Below, one piece after another: positions 17,231-30,136 of a DNA stretch of 64,000 nucleotides. The notes under the pieces were generated by a model, which was given only the letters and a program-made list of their open reading frames with translations, made no database searches and had not been told where the DNA came from. Position numbers and translations under genes: made by a program. Numbering within the stretch: position 1 is the first letter of the stretch; every line of letters starts with the position of its first letter. Source of the stretch: Gordionus sp. m RMFG-2023 (taxonomy: Eukaryota > Nematomorpha > Gordioida > Chordodea > Parachordodidae); assembly GCF_954871325.1 (NCBI RefSeq), contig NC_088778.1, forward strand, positions 17,077,666-17,141,665. The letters are read 5' to 3'.

Positions 17231-17396
17231 TATAAACAGCAAAAGAAAAAAAATCAAATATTTAATGATCACAATTCATTTTACGAGGTCTTTATATAAA
17301 CCCCCTTTTCAATTTATAAACAGCAAAAGAAAAAAAATCAAATATTTAATGATCACAATTCATTTTTCGAGGTCTTTATATAAACCCCCTTTTCAA
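17231..17396. repeat. 84-bp tandem duplication
   Basis: Two copies, 17231-17314 and 17315-17396, each start TATAAACAGCAAAAGA and end CCCCCTTTTCAAT. They differ at about one base, so the duplication is recent. Each contains a TATA-like TTTATATAAACCCCC. The open frame across it (17208-17432) is a by-product of the duplication. Confidence 0.8.
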
Positions 17397-17399
17397 TCA

Positions 17400-17660
17400 A
17401 ACAATAATAAAATAAAAAGAATATTAATTTAATGTCCTGGCCCATCTCGAAAACTGGCTAGAACCAGTTTTGAGGATGAAATCAAAACAGGCTCGGTATA
17501 CGTGAACAAAGAAAATATAAATGATAATATGAGAAAAACACATCACTTCTAAATGAACAAAGAAAACAAAAATATAAATGGTAATATAAAAAAAAACATA
17601 TCACTAGAACAAAACATAATAATAATGATAAACTAGTTATTACACAACAATAATATACTA
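17400..17660. other. AT-rich spacer
   Basis: Contains two copies of an AACAAAGAAAA(C)AAAATATAAATG motif, near 17505 and 17555. Nothing else is supported. Confidence 0.3.
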
Positions 17661-17667
17661 AAATTAT

Positions 17668-19385
17668 TAGTGTTGTTAAAGTTACTTTTGAAACATAACT
17701 AGTTACAGTTACTAGTTACATTGGCAAAAATATAACTAGTTACAGTTAGTTATTAGTTACAGTTATTTTTTAAAATAACTAGTTACATTATAAGTTACTT
17801 TATACATCATTCATATAACGCATTTATTTACTGAACGAATTTATTTAATATAAAAAAATTATGATATATAAATTATAATCATTTGTTTAAAAAAAATTTA
17901 CAATTTATTTATAACAAATTTCACAAATTTTTCATTTACGAATTATAATGAAAAATATATATATATAAAAACTAATAGTATATTAAAAATGAATTAAAAA
18001 ATATGTATGTATAAAGAGATAAAAAATTATAATAAAATTTTAAAAAAAAGGTATAAATCACCCTAGAGAAAAGTGAATGCTTAAAAAATTGAACAGATTT
18101 CCCTGGAAATCTGCTAGCGAAGGTAAAATCCTTCGTTGGGGTCCCCTGAGATCTGCCTCATTTTTTTTCCTATAGTTTTATGAAATTAAGAGCATCACTT
18201 CCGAACATCTTTAAAAAAAAAAATTATTTATATAAAAAAATAAGTAAACCGAAAAAAATCGGATAATAGAATATTTATATTTACATAGAATAAAAATATC
18301 CTATATATTTGCATTGAAAAAAAAACATTTATTTTTCATAAAAATTTGAGTTTAATGTTTATTTTCTTTTAACAACAATTGGATTTCAAAATTTTTATAT
18401 AGGAGACGCGCTTGTTTCTCTCCAAAAATGAGCTTTCTTAGACTGAATAAAAGCTCTACAGGAGCACTTGATGTAATAATGATATTATATTTAATAAAGA
18501 GTAATTTTAAATTTGGAAAATCGTCATATAAAGATAATGTGCTGTTATTGGATTTAATAATTTCAATATTCATCACTCAATAATATTTTGACGCTTTAAA
18601 TCAAAAAATCCAACTACATCTAATGATGTTTGTTGCGAACATGAGCCATTTGTGTTAGATTCACCGCGGGGTATTAAAATATTTATTAAATTTAAAATTT
18701 CCATCTTTTTTGATCTATTCTTTTCTTGCCTTATCCAAGGCCAATCAGTTTTAAATAGTGGATGAAGAATAGCAGCAATTATGTTATCATTATCATAAAG
18801 ATCATGAATTAATTTATAAACAATTATTTAATTTAAGTTACCTTTTTTTAAGTGTTATTGTTGGGGTATAATAACCTAGATACATATATTTTTCACCTTC
18901 TAGTATATCAATAGCTTTAGCTACTGGTTGCATAATCTAATTTTTTTAATTGTAAATTATTTATAAGACACTAATTTAAATAAATATTCTTTAATAAAAT
19001 CAAGATCTTGTGATGTAAATCTACATAATTCTAATTCAACACATAATAAATCGAAATCCAAAGGCATTTCATTTATAAGTGATAATATTTTAGACAAAGA
19101 TATATAAAAAGAACCCCATCTTGTTACAATGGGATATGGTAGCTGAGAATGTAATCTCTTTTTAATTTGCTCAGCTGATGGCCCAGATTTGTTTTATGTA
19201 TTCCACAAACGTTGACATTTAGATATAGCAACCTTATACACTTTCCTATAATCCTCATTGTTTAAAAGTATTTTATTGGCATCTTGTGTTGCCACTAAGT
19301 TTAATGTGTGACAGGAACCTCTTCGATGCCTGGGAAGGTAGTCAAAATCATTTATATTATAATTGGTTAGCCCAGAGGAAGACAT
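17668..19385 (-). mobile_element. hAT relic with transposase 3' half
   Basis: The downstream end at 17668 reads TAGTGTTGTTAAAGTTAC, followed by many TAACTAGTTAC motifs, as in hAT termini. Minus-strand coding segments appear in the expected order: 19385-19194 (DFDYLPRHRRGSCHTLNLVA...), about 19190-19000 (LPYPIVTRWGSFYISLSKIL...), and 18576-18352 with the dimerisation core (SSAPVELLFSLRKLIFGEKQ). All three match ZBED-type hAT transposases. The N-terminal half is missing, and the neighbouring Ty3/gypsy element starts at about that point. A few frame breaks are present. Confidence 0.75.
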
Positions 19386-22300
19386 TATATCTTCTATTGA
19401 AATGTATTTAATATCTGAATCATTATCTTCCTTTATTTAGATTTATATGTTATATTTGAATGTTTATATATATATTAAAAGGTTACGCTATTTGAATTAT
19501 ATATTATTATAACTTTCTTACATTTAATAATATCTTATGGAGGTCAATGTAATTGCATATTAGTAGAAGTTAAATGACATAATTATAAAAGACTATATAT
19601 AGGAAACAATTTTATAATAAAGAACCTATTGTTTTGACTATAAAAAATGGCGACGAGTTAAAAAAAAAATCCAAGTCGCGCGATTTTCGGTCAAGTTTAA
19701 TAATATATAGAATTATAAAAAAAAATTCTGTTTATAAATTTTTTTTTTAGAAATTATGGATAAAATTATTCTCCAGGGCTTTAAAAAGGAAGATTGTTCT
19801 ATCGAGGACTACTTTGATTATATCAAATATATACTAAATGTGAAAAATATTCCTCAAACTGACGCCACTTTAAAAAAATTATTCATAGCTTATGGAGGGA
19901 TAAACATTATAACTGATATCAAAAAATTACTCTATCCTAGGAATATAGAGGAGGTAGGATGGATTGACATATATAAAATAGCAAAACAACTATATAAAGA
20001 TGAAATAATTATTTTGGCATCAAGAATTGACTTCATTAGATTAAGTCGCGGGGCTACTGAATCCGTAATGAGCTATTTAAAAAATATAAAGGAGCTAGCC
20101 CGAAGATGCGAATTTGAAGACAATGTAGAACTGAGAATTCGAGATCAATTAATCGCCGGACTAAAAATGTCACAACTGGATAAAGAACTACGATTAAGAC
20201 ATCCAGATACTAAAGACGAAGACCAACCGTTAAGCTTAAACAAAGTGGTAGAATTGGGTTTAGCGAAGAAATAAATAATACTGCTAAAATGGTATATAAA
20301 ATCAAAGAGCTGAATAAACATGATATTAATAATCGGATAAATCAACATGATAAAAATAATCGGCAGTATAATAATAATGATAAACGGCACTATCAAAAGG
20401 ATAATAAAGCATATGTAAAAAGAGAACTAGTGCCCGGGTGTAATAACTACCATACAAATAATAATTGGAGAAAACCATGCTATTTCTGTAATCGGTTTCA
20501 TGCTATTAGAAATTGTCCCGCCTACGGAAAATTGTGCAGCAAATGTAGGAAACCAAACCACTTCGCCGTATGTTGTAAAGCTAAAGAAAAGATTTACGGA
20601 ACAAATTACAATAATAAAGAATACGATTCGGATGTCTCAATAAGAAAAATATACAAATATGGGCAACATCCAACAATTGAGGTATTAATAAACAACCAAA
20701 AAATTAAAATGGAATATGATACTGGCTCGGCAGTAACCATTATTAATGAAATAATATGGAATAAAATCGGAAGGCCAAAACTAAGAAGAACTAAAGCACC
20801 AAATACATATGGAAATAATAGAATAAAAATTATGGGTGAAGATGATGTAAAAGTACAATTAAATAATAACATAAAATGGCTTCCATTATTAGTCACACAC
20901 TATTTGGATTTCCATGCATTATCGAATTTGACTTATCGTTACCAAAAAATGTAAAAATCAATATGATCAACAATAGATATAAATACAATGATAATGGTAA
21001 CGTAAATATTGACAAACTATATAAAGAATTTGCTACGGTGTTTGATAATAAATTAGGATTAATTAAAAATGTCGAATCAGTAAAACCACAATTGGAAGAA
21101 AATACAAAACCAATTGCACTGCCAGCTAGAAGTGTACCGTTGCCTTTAAAAGTAGAAATGGAAAATGAACTGAAACGTTTGGAAGAAAATAATATAATCA
21201 AGAAAATAGATCCATCAACAACAAGAGTAACCTGAAGTACTCCAATGGTAGTGGTACGTAAAACTTCAAGTGAACTACGATTATGTGGAGATTTCAAAGT
21301 AACATTAAATAAATTTCTACTAAAAGACTATCACATTCTACCAACGTTTGAAGAATTGATAGCAAAAATAGTGAATGGAAATAAATATACAACATTAGAT
21401 CTCAAAGATGCATACCAACAAATGAGCATCGACGATGAACTGCAAGAATTATTAACAATGGTAACACCAAATGCATACTACTTCTATTTACGATAACCTA
21501 TTGGTATAGCTACAGCACCAATAATATTTCAACGATATATGGACGATTTACTGGCTGATTGTAAAGATACAGCAGTTTATTTAGATGATGTTATAATCAC
21601 AGGAAAAAATGATACTGAACATATCGAGAATTTAAAACAAGTCCTTAAAAAATTACAAAATGCGGGATTAAAAGTCAAACAAGCAAAATAAATTTTATGA
21701 AAGAAAAAGTATCATATTTAGGATACATAATAGATCAAAATGGAATACACCCTGATAAAAATAAAATAATAGCAATACAAAAATATCCAACGCCAAAAGA
21801 TAGACATGACATAAAATCATTTTTAGGTATATTAAACTATTATACACGGTTCATACCAAACTTACATGGAATCATAGCCGAATTACATAATAAAACCAGT
21901 AAAAATGTTAAATGGAATTGGACTAAAAAAGATGACGCGTTATTTGAAAAAGCAAAAGGAATAGTAACAGAACAATACTATACAATTTTATAAACCGGAT
22001 CTTGAGTTAACACTAGAAACAGATGCATCAAACCAAGGATTTGGAGCTGTACTCTTGAAAAATATGATAATGGTAACGAATACCCTATAGCTTACACCTC
22101 GAGAACTTTACAAAATGCTGAAAAGAATTATTCAACAATCGACAAAGAAGCCCCATAGTAAACGGCGTAGAAAAATTTCATAACTATTAAACCTTTAATA
22201 AAATATATGGGGATAACAGAGATTTAAACGCCTTAACAAACCAAAAATTGTTACGTTGGGCTTATAAATTATCTGCATATGATTATGAATAATGTATAAG

Positions 22301-23460
22301 AATGGCGCAAGTAATATAATTGAGTGAAATATATACGAAATCTTACTTATGACACATTAACTCTACCAAGAAAAGAACCTAGAGATGAAACTGCGAAAGA
22401 TCCAATTTTAAGAAGAGTAAAAATATTATTAAATGGTACAAATATACAAAATCAAGCACCAGAATTACAAGCTTTTAGAACAAGAATAGATGAAATAGAA
22501 AATGATGACGGTATCCTATTTTGGAATGGTCGCTTAATAATTCCATATTCACTACAAAAAACGAGTTTTACAGATATTACATACAGGCTATCCCGGTATT
22601 ACATCGATGAAATCCATTACTAGACATTATATATGGTGGGAAAAATTAGATAAAGATGTCGAAAAATTAGCCAACCGGTGTATTGGGTGTCAAAAACATC
22701 GCAGAGATATACCAGAAGTTGCCGTATACGCATGGAATCCGCCAGCACCACCCTGGGAAAGGGTACATTTAGATTTTGCCAGACCACTAGACGGATTTTA
22801 TTGGCTGGTAGGAATCGATGCATATTCAAAATAGATAGAGATCGATAGAATCAAAGATACCACAAGTAAAAATTTAATAAATAGATTAGAAAAATGGCTT
22901 ACACGATATGGTGTTCCACGTCAAATTGTCACAGACAATGGTCCACAATTCATTTCAAATGAATTTTACAAATGGTGCAAAAATAAGAATATACAACACA
23001 TAAAAACTACATCATACCATCCGAGAAGTAACGAATTAGTTGAAAGATGCATACAAACTATAAAAAATCGGTATTTTGCTAATAGAGAACACAAGTGATG
23101 GGGAAAAATGCCTTAATAAAGTATTAGTTACATATAGAAATTCCGAACATTCCTCAACAGGCCGAATACCTGCCAAACTATTTATGGGGAGAAGACTAAA
23201 TACTTTATTAGACTGGGTGAAACCATCAATTACTGAAAAATTAGAAACCTCTGTAGTAAAACACGACCAGTTAAACAAAGGCATACATAGAGATTTTGGA
23301 AAAAACGAATTAGTTTGGATAAAAAATCTACTTGAAAAAGGAGGTTAATGATGCTTACTACCAAATGAATGTATGGAAATATTTTAAATACCAATCTAAT
23401 TTGCTAAATACCGACCAAAATTTATTAAAATGTAATAAGACCCTTATTATTTAATATATT

Positions 23461-24165
23461 AATACGGAATCACGTGGTCGAGTCCGGCCTTCTATATATC
23501 ATCCCCCCAAGAATGGAACCACCAAGTTAGAATAAGAAAAAAAACATGATCATTCCCGGGATTCGAACCCGGGAGTAGTGTTTGCAACGGTCCAGTCCAG
23601 TCCGGTCTTATTAGACTTTTCGGTCCTATGGGACGGTCCCGTCCAACAACACGGTCCGGTCCGGTCCGACCGAAGACCGATTAAAGAATATAAAAGTTTA
23701 CTATAAATTGCTTTATAGTTAATGTGTATGTACATGAACATATAAAATATGATTATTTAATGCCTAACACTATATAATATCTAATTCATCGTTTACTTTT
23801 TATATTCTTCCGTTTCATTAAATTCAATATTCATAGTTTACTTTTTATATTCTTCTTTGATTAGGAATTTGTGTATAATATAATAAAAATGAATTGATGA
23901 TATAATTGAAATATTAATAGGGTAATTTAACTATTCATTTTTAATAAATTTAAATGCAGAATAAAACTTTTGTAGCTTTATAAAAAAATTTTTTTTAGGT
24001 GGGACCGGACCGCCTGGACCGGACCGGACCGACGGTCCGGTCTCATTTGACTTAACGGTCCATCGGTCCGGTCCCATTTTAGAAAAAAAAGACCGGACCG
24101 TTGCAAACACTACCCGGGAGCATAGGATAAGTAAGCCAAGCTCTTGCCTACTAGGCCATAGAGGC
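23461..24165 (-). mobile_element. tRNA-derived SINE, split by a hAT MITE
   Basis: Read on the minus strand, a tRNA-like head starts GCCTCTATGGCCTAGTAGGC at 24165. An A-box-like TGGCCTAGTAGGC lies at 24158-24146, and a perfect B box GGTTCGAATCC follows at 23569-23559, once the 545 bp of inserted hAT and target copy are skipped. The SINE body runs on to about 23461 with a T-rich segment. Its exact 3' end and target duplication were not determined. It inserted in the integrase region of Ty3/gypsy fossil C. Confidence 0.7.
23576..24112. mobile_element. hAT MITE with GGTCCG-rich ends
   Basis: The 537-bp body starts TAGTGTTTGCAACGGTCC and ends with the exact inverse, GGACCGTTGCAAACACTA. The 8-bp target duplication CCCGGGAG is perfect, at 23568-23575 and 24113-24120. 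The ends carry many GGTCCG/CGGACC motifs, about 100 bp on each side; the centre is AT-rich and non-coding. The target is the stem next to the B box of the SINE. Confidence 0.9.
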
Positions 24166-24640
24166 TTTCCAAAAATCACGATTTTTCAAATATATATTAT
24201 AAATATATTTGGTAGTGCCTATCCAAATGAAAAATGAACAAAATTCAAATTTGATAGATGGTACCTTAAGGTACCAAGCATCATTAACCAAAAAGGATGG
24301 CATGAAGGAAAAATAATAAATCAACAAGCAAAATTCTCGTATAACGTAGAAGAAAAAGATAAAATAGTACGAAAACACGCAGATCAACTACGAATAAGGG
24401 AAGAACCAGACGAAACCAAATCAATAATACCAATTGAACCAAGTCAAAAAGGAAGGCAACCGCGTTATCCAACAAGGGAACGAAAGCCAACAAAAAGATT
24501 AATAGATGAACTTGAACTTGGTAATAAAAAGATTGAAAGACGATCTTAACTTGGTGGGAAAGAAGATATGTTATAATTTTACATCGGCATTTATTAGGGA
24601 GTTGAAGTTCATGCAATGATGAGGCTGAACTAGACCGCGC

Positions 24641-26999
24641 CCAAGTCTATATCCTAAGGTTACTCTCAAAAGTTCCTTAGTTAAGAGATTCCCCATAATT
24701 TTATTCGGCAAGGCTTACAGCCATTCATGGCCTCCAATTTTATAAGATGAAATTTAAAAGAAAAATTTTTTCCAGGAAAGATTTAAAAAGTGTTTCCAAA
24801 ATCTCTGAAATATTTCAAAAGAAAAAACGAGGAAGAGAGGAATAAATGTAGATTTTTCCTAATAATATACAGGCATTTGCTAATAATATAAAGGCTTTGG
24901 TGAGCTGGGAGAAATGACATGATGATACCTAGACTGACGATAAATTCACACTAATATAATTTAAGGCGTCGTTGGATGCAAATCAGATGGAGACCACATG
25001 ACACGCCTTTTTAGTAACCTATATAGGATCCAGAATACTTTAAATTATTTGAATTTTGTCTGCTAAATACATATTTCTTGTGAGAATAGCCATGAAATAA
25101 TTAAGAGGTAGGATATTATTTTACTTAGCTTACATTAAATTTTTTTATATGTTATACGTAACCAAAACGATATCATTATGACGACATCAGCTGTTTTTCA
25201 TTGATGTACACTTAAAATGAATGCATCGTCAGTCCCGATATCATTATATGTCATTGGCTGGGAGATATATTTAAAAATTTTCCATGTTAAAAAAATTGTC
25301 AAAAATTTTGGATAAACTCGGATGAATGTTTGATAAGGGTGATCCAATGGGGAAAAATTATTAAGGTCTACGATTTTGCAGCCCGCTATCTATATGGAAT
25401 GTTATCAAGGAAGGAGATTTCCGATTTCGGCTTGTTAAGAGTTAATCTTATATTTTATTAATTTGTTTCGAGGAAACTTAAAATTTCTATTATTTTTGAA
25501 AGGGAACCACAAATAGCTACATCAAGTTACCATATGTTTAAAAAAATTTCAATCAAGAACTTGAGGAAAATTATGGCATGGGAACGGTGATTCAGAGAAC
25601 GTTCTGCATAAAATATAAATTTTTTTAATTAATATAAGAAAATAGATATTATATAAAAGTATTAAATCTCACTGAAACCACTTTTCGACAATCAAATTCA
25701 TCACCTTAGTATAAATGATAATATTTTAAATAGTTGTATTAAAAATAATGAATAAAATTTGCACAATAAAATTAGATATTTTTTAGGAACAGGTTCAGAA
25801 AGGGAACGCAATGTCCTTGTTCCAGATCCCTGATTTTAAAATTTTTTGATCATATTCTAGTGTAAAACCATTTTATGTCAGGTAGTAATACTAAGGGCTG
25901 TGTTCCAAAAAACCCTATTTTAGGACGGGACGCGTTTCAGGTACATCTCAGACTAAACTGCGTTCCCACCTACAATATAACCAAACTTTTATAATATTCT
26001 TGAACCGTTTTATAAATATCTTAATTTAAAATTATTTTTTGAAAATTTATGCTACTTTTCCTCAGAGATTTATGACTATTATTTCTTTATATTTTGTATC
26101 CTAAATCTTACCGAACCCCAACCTTAATGTTTAGAATCTGAATCATAACCAAACAATTTTTTTTACATATAACGATAAATATATTTAATTTTATCATAAA
26201 CTTAATTGATACTGCAAAGCCTAATTAATTAACAAAATATTTGTGTGGTTGATTTGATTCGACACCATCTGATTCATTACTTTCTATGAATCTTTTGAAT
26301 TCTTTTAGGAATCGTCTTTAAGTTATGAAAGATAGTGATTTGTTTTTCAATTTTTTTAAACTTTAAATGATATCCAGCAGTTTTCAATTTTTTTTTATAA
26401 TCACATTGTAAAAATTTATTTTTCAAAATCCAATCGGTGGGCTAATCTAGAAGTTTGCTTTTTGCTATGATCGATAACCAATATTTATTGAAAATCGATT
26501 TAATTTAAGAATAAATTTAATTATTTTTACACGAATAAATTACAAATAAAATGTATGAAAGTGTGTTGTCATCTATTATTGCTTAGCTATTGATAAAGTG
26601 ACAGGGAATGCTCTTAGATGTGAAATAAATCCTATAAAACAGGTAGGTTTTTTTAGTTTCATGTTTAAAAAGTGGAAATAACATGTAGGCTTCCTATGGG
26701 GCAGGCCCTAGATAGTCAAATGGCCCATTTTTTACCCTATTAAGATTATAGCCAAAATAATATTATGTATGCCTCGAAATTTGGCAAATAGAGGTCCAAA
26801 CCTTTCTATGAGTAAAATCTCCAGATCTACAGTATTATTTCAGCTAAAATCTGAATCGGGGCCGTTCAACAACATTAACCTAGACCATACTAAAATATAA
26901 AGAGATACATATAAAAGCAAGGAATCTCAAGTTAGAGGTAAATTCCCAGAATATAGTACGTATGATACCGGATTTAAACCTAAGATGGATATAATTTTT
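24641..26999. other. Gap with faint repeat traces
   Basis: No gene was recognised. Around 24620-24760 and 25905-25975 the sequence is locally GC-richer, and a TTCCAGATCCCTG end near 25832 looks like a hAT-type terminus, but no partner or target duplication was found. The rest is AT-rich and non-coding by eye. Confidence 0.3.
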
Positions 27000-27001
27000 T
27001 T

Positions 27002-27154
27002 CTAAAACTAAATGTTGTAGTTGTGGTAATATTCAAATTTATAGATTAAGAAAAACGAAAGATAGGCAAATTACTTTTAAACAAAATTACGAAGCCGAAA
27101 GATATTCAAATCTACTCAAGGAAAAAGACAAATTGAGACTATGTAAATGTTGAT
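27002..27154 (+). pseudogene. Short cysteine-motif ORF, unidentified
   Basis: The plus strand encodes about 50 codons with a CxxC (KTKCCSCGNIQIYRL...) and, 40 residues later, LRLCKC before a stop. This could be a zinc-binding module. The segment from LRLCKC onward (KLRLCKCRLKKKDI in copy two) is repeated at about 28304, so it belongs to a repeated unit. I do not recognise the family. It has no clear start codon or splice sites. Confidence 0.3.
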
Positions 27155-27330
27155 TAAAGAAAAAGGATATATAATAGAGAAATTATGATGCAAAAAATGA
27201 TTTAAATTTTACTTTTATTTTTCTATTATTATTTTGATTATGTTTGTCACTTTTTATTTGATTATAGTTATTTATTTAATAAAGATTAATAATCAGAATT
27301 TAGTATATATAATTTTTATTTCTATTTGAT
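27130..27330 (+). repeat. Long direct repeat, copy 1
   Basis: Starts AAATTGAGACTATGTAAATG and runs through GGATATATAATAGAGAAATT, GTTTGTCACTTT, TTTAATAAAGATTAATAATC and TATATATAATTTTTATT. It matches 28304-28530 closely apart from small insertions. The copies are about 1.17 kb apart. Confidence 0.8.
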
Positions 27331-28303
27331 TAGATTCTGATTCCCAATATCAAAACTCTCAATTGTGACAATGGTGTTGGAGAGAGGAGGCGACAGAGCA
27401 ATTACTTTCAGTCTAATGCAAATCAATACATACGGTGGGACAAGAAGAAGTGTCAAACTGTATTCTAATACAAAAAAAAAATTCCAGAAGAACGTAAGAA
27501 AAATAGGTAAATAAAAGTAGGAAAAGTATTTAGAGAAGTAGATGGGTCTGAACTTCATTGAGGGTAAAGGGGTTGTAGAATTTAATATAAATATATAATT
27601 ATTTAGCATATTTTGACTATATTATTATTTTAAGATCTAATTTAGAGGAAAAAGTGAGCAAATATTGCGAAGTTAAGAAATTGATTATGTAAGGAAGAAT
27701 TAGATTAGAGGCGATAACCTTAAGAAGGAGTGGTCATATGAAATATTCAGAAGTTATAAAGGGTTAAATAGATTATTTTAGGTAGAGGTATTAGATGCGA
27801 TTACCCGAAACCTTTAGACAAAGATCAATGAGAATAAAGATATCTTAAGACAAAGGCGATATCCTGGCAGGTGCCAACCGTCGTAAAAGACCCGAAAGTC
27901 TAAAAGATCTATACGGTTTAGATGCCAAGAACTAATCAATAATAAGAGGACGTTCAAAAAACAAGCGACTAGATAGAATGAATGGTCAAGACGTTCGTGC
28001 TGCAATCGTTAGTCGCTCACCAATATAGCCAAGTCTAAGATATGAAAGTCGACGATCATAGAAATAGGAATTCGTGGAAACAATCGTTAATCGCAGACAA
28101 ATTATCGTCAATCGTTTACCGTCATTAGTTACCAGAAACCGTTAGAAGCAAGCAAAGATTAGGATAATTTACCAAAGGGATTAAAACTAAATATAACTAA
28201 AAGAGACTAGAAGAATTAATCGTGAATCATAATAACAGGCGTGAATCGAGTTCGTCAATTGCCTATAGAGATTAACAAGAAAAAAGAAATAAATCTAGAT
28301 GCA

Positions 28304-28530
28304 AATTGAGACTATGTAAATGTCGATTAAAGAAAAAGGATATATAATGGAGAAATTATGATGCGAAAAATGATTATTTTTTGTTTAACTTAGATTTTAC
28401 TTTTATTTTTCTTATATTAATTTTATTTTTTTTTTATTTTGATTATGTTTGTCACTTTGTATTTGATTATAGTTATTTATTTAATAAAGATTAATAATCA
28501 GATTTTAGTATATATAATTTTTATTTTTTT
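28304..28530 (+). repeat. Long direct repeat, copy 2
   Basis: Second copy of the repeat at 27130-27330, with an extra TTTTTGTTTAACTTAG-like insert and expanded T runs. It ends in a T-rich stretch and TAG. The 970 bp between the copies are purine-rich on the plus strand, contain recurring CGTTAG/TCGTT motifs, and show no long reading frame. Confidence 0.8.
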
Positions 28531-28539
28531 TAGGTTCCA

Positions 28540-30056
28540 ACTTTTCTCAATATGACAACTAACGATTGTGACACTAACCATAAACGCTTAATAAAAGAGA
28601 TAGAGTGGAAAGATGAGCTAGGGTTAATATTATATTAAAAAATAATTAATAAAATTTTATTGGCACATAGCTATATTGATGTGTTTACCTGATCTAAAGG
28701 TTTTTTATTTTACAATATAAGTGGCGGACATATGGGTGCAATTTCTAAGTTTAAATCGCCTTCTTGGAAAAAATAAAATATTATTTATAATTTGTAAATT
28801 TTTTAAAGATTTCCATTCCTTCGACTTTGAATAAATATACATACCTTTTGTGTTAGGTTAGCCCAAGTCTTATTTATTTTACTAGATAATTACTCAAATA
28901 TAAAATAAATTAAAGAGTTATTATATTATAATTATGAATAATTCTTACCATTAAAGTGGTAGAAGAATGTAATTAATCGAATAAAATGAGGTAAAGAAAG
29001 GTGACAATAAATATGAACATTGGACATTCACTAGATTATTATATAATGGGAAAAATAAAATTATGATAGTTATAAATTGGGTATTAAATAGATGAATTTA
29101 TCCATTAGACCTTCATCCCTATCTAATATATATTACTCTACTAACTCCGTAATCCGCATAATAAATAAAATAACAATTCAAGTATAATTCTAACTTTTAA
29201 AATGTATAATTAAAAATCAAGGTAAATTTATTTGTAAATATTATGACTAATTTTATTCACAATAAATTTGTCTAATTAATATTTTTAATTCATCGGTATT
29301 TATAAATAATTAAATAAATACTCTACCCAAATTCAGATTTTAAAAATAATTTTATCATGAAATGCATGAAAAATTTATAAATATAGATGTTTTTCGCAGA
29401 CTGTTATTGGCTAGGTAGAACAACAGCCTTTTCATTTATATAATTGTTGCCATCGCTCCAGCAATTATTTTGGCAAGTGTACACCAACACTGAGAAAAAA
29501 TCTAAACAATATTCATCTATTAAAAAATAAGAGTAAATCAAAAATGTCATTTAAATTTGAATAATAATTAAATATTTTTAAAGAGAGTTTAATTACATAA
29601 TTGTAGATTTAATAAAATCTAACAATTAAAATTTTCTGTTTGTTATATATGGAGTTGGGCAGCATCGCGATCTAAGATACAAGATTAACTTTAAATTATG
29701 AAATTTTTAATATATTTATATCTGTATCGATATTTTTAACATGATTTTTTTAATGGATTCTTAAATTAATTTTGTTTTTTCCTATTATATATTTTAAAAT
29801 TAATTATTATTTTTGACAAATTAACTTTATAATATGCAAATTTAATATTTTAATTTTATGAGTTCTTGTTCATATTTTATTTATATTAATTATTGTATTA
29901 AAATAATACTAATCTTATATTATAGGATGATTCATTTACGTTTAAATGTCCTAAATTTTTGAGCCCTTTGAAATATTTGTGAACCAGGGTTAGAGTTTAT
30001 TTTGACTTCAGCTTTATAGGTTATCTTATTGTGTAGAAGGAATAGATTAAGATACT
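28540..30056. other. AT-rich gap downstream of PDCD2L
   Basis: No coding frame, RNA gene or element end could be supported. It is mostly A/T runs. Confidence 0.3.
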
Positions 30057-30062
30057 TTTATT
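30057..30062 (-). promoter_or_regulatory. Possible poly(A) signal of PDCD2L
   Basis: AATAAA on the minus strand, about 75 bases after the stop codon at 30137. The sequence around it is AT-rich, so chance occurrence is possible. Confidence 0.45.
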
Positions 30063-30136
30063 TAATAAAAGTTTTAGATATTTATAAGATACTTGTATCA
30101 ATATATGAGATATTTTTACAAAAAATCTATATCTAG

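Larger units (their letters stand above)
19450..24640 (+). mobile_element. Ty3/gypsy LTR retrotransposon fossil C
   Basis: Plus-strand Ty3/gypsy fossil. A primer-binding-like TGGCGACGAGT lies at 19648, after a possible 5' LTR that starts TGTTATA near 19447. Parts: gag 19756-20950 with two zinc knuckles at its end, aspartic protease about 20700-20760, reverse transcriptase about 21090-21690, RNase H about 21990-22300, integrase about 22560-23350 and, after an insertion, its basic tail about 24280-24549. A purine-rich tract and another TGTTATA lie at about 24555-24575. It is broken at roughly ten places. It is interrupted by a tRNA-derived SINE (about 23461-24165) that itself carries a hAT MITE. 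LTR identity could not be scored. Confidence 0.8.

Noticed and set aside
17208-17432. 74-codon ORF
   Set aside because: Produced by the 84-bp tandem duplication, which is also a multiple of three. The translation is a repeat of itself.
23550-23580. Functional tRNA gene
   Set aside because: The GGTTCGAATCC B box belongs to a SINE head. The tRNA body is split by a hAT insertion and continues into a SINE tail.
24151-24616. Minus-strand hydrophobic ORFs that look like membrane proteins
   Set aside because: They are antisense to the lysine-rich tail of the Ty3/gypsy integrase. AAA/GAA codons read backwards give Phe and Leu.
27130-28530. LTR pair of an LTR retrotransposon
   Set aside because: The direct repeats lack TG..CA ends, a primer-binding site and a target duplication, and the core has no pol-like frame.
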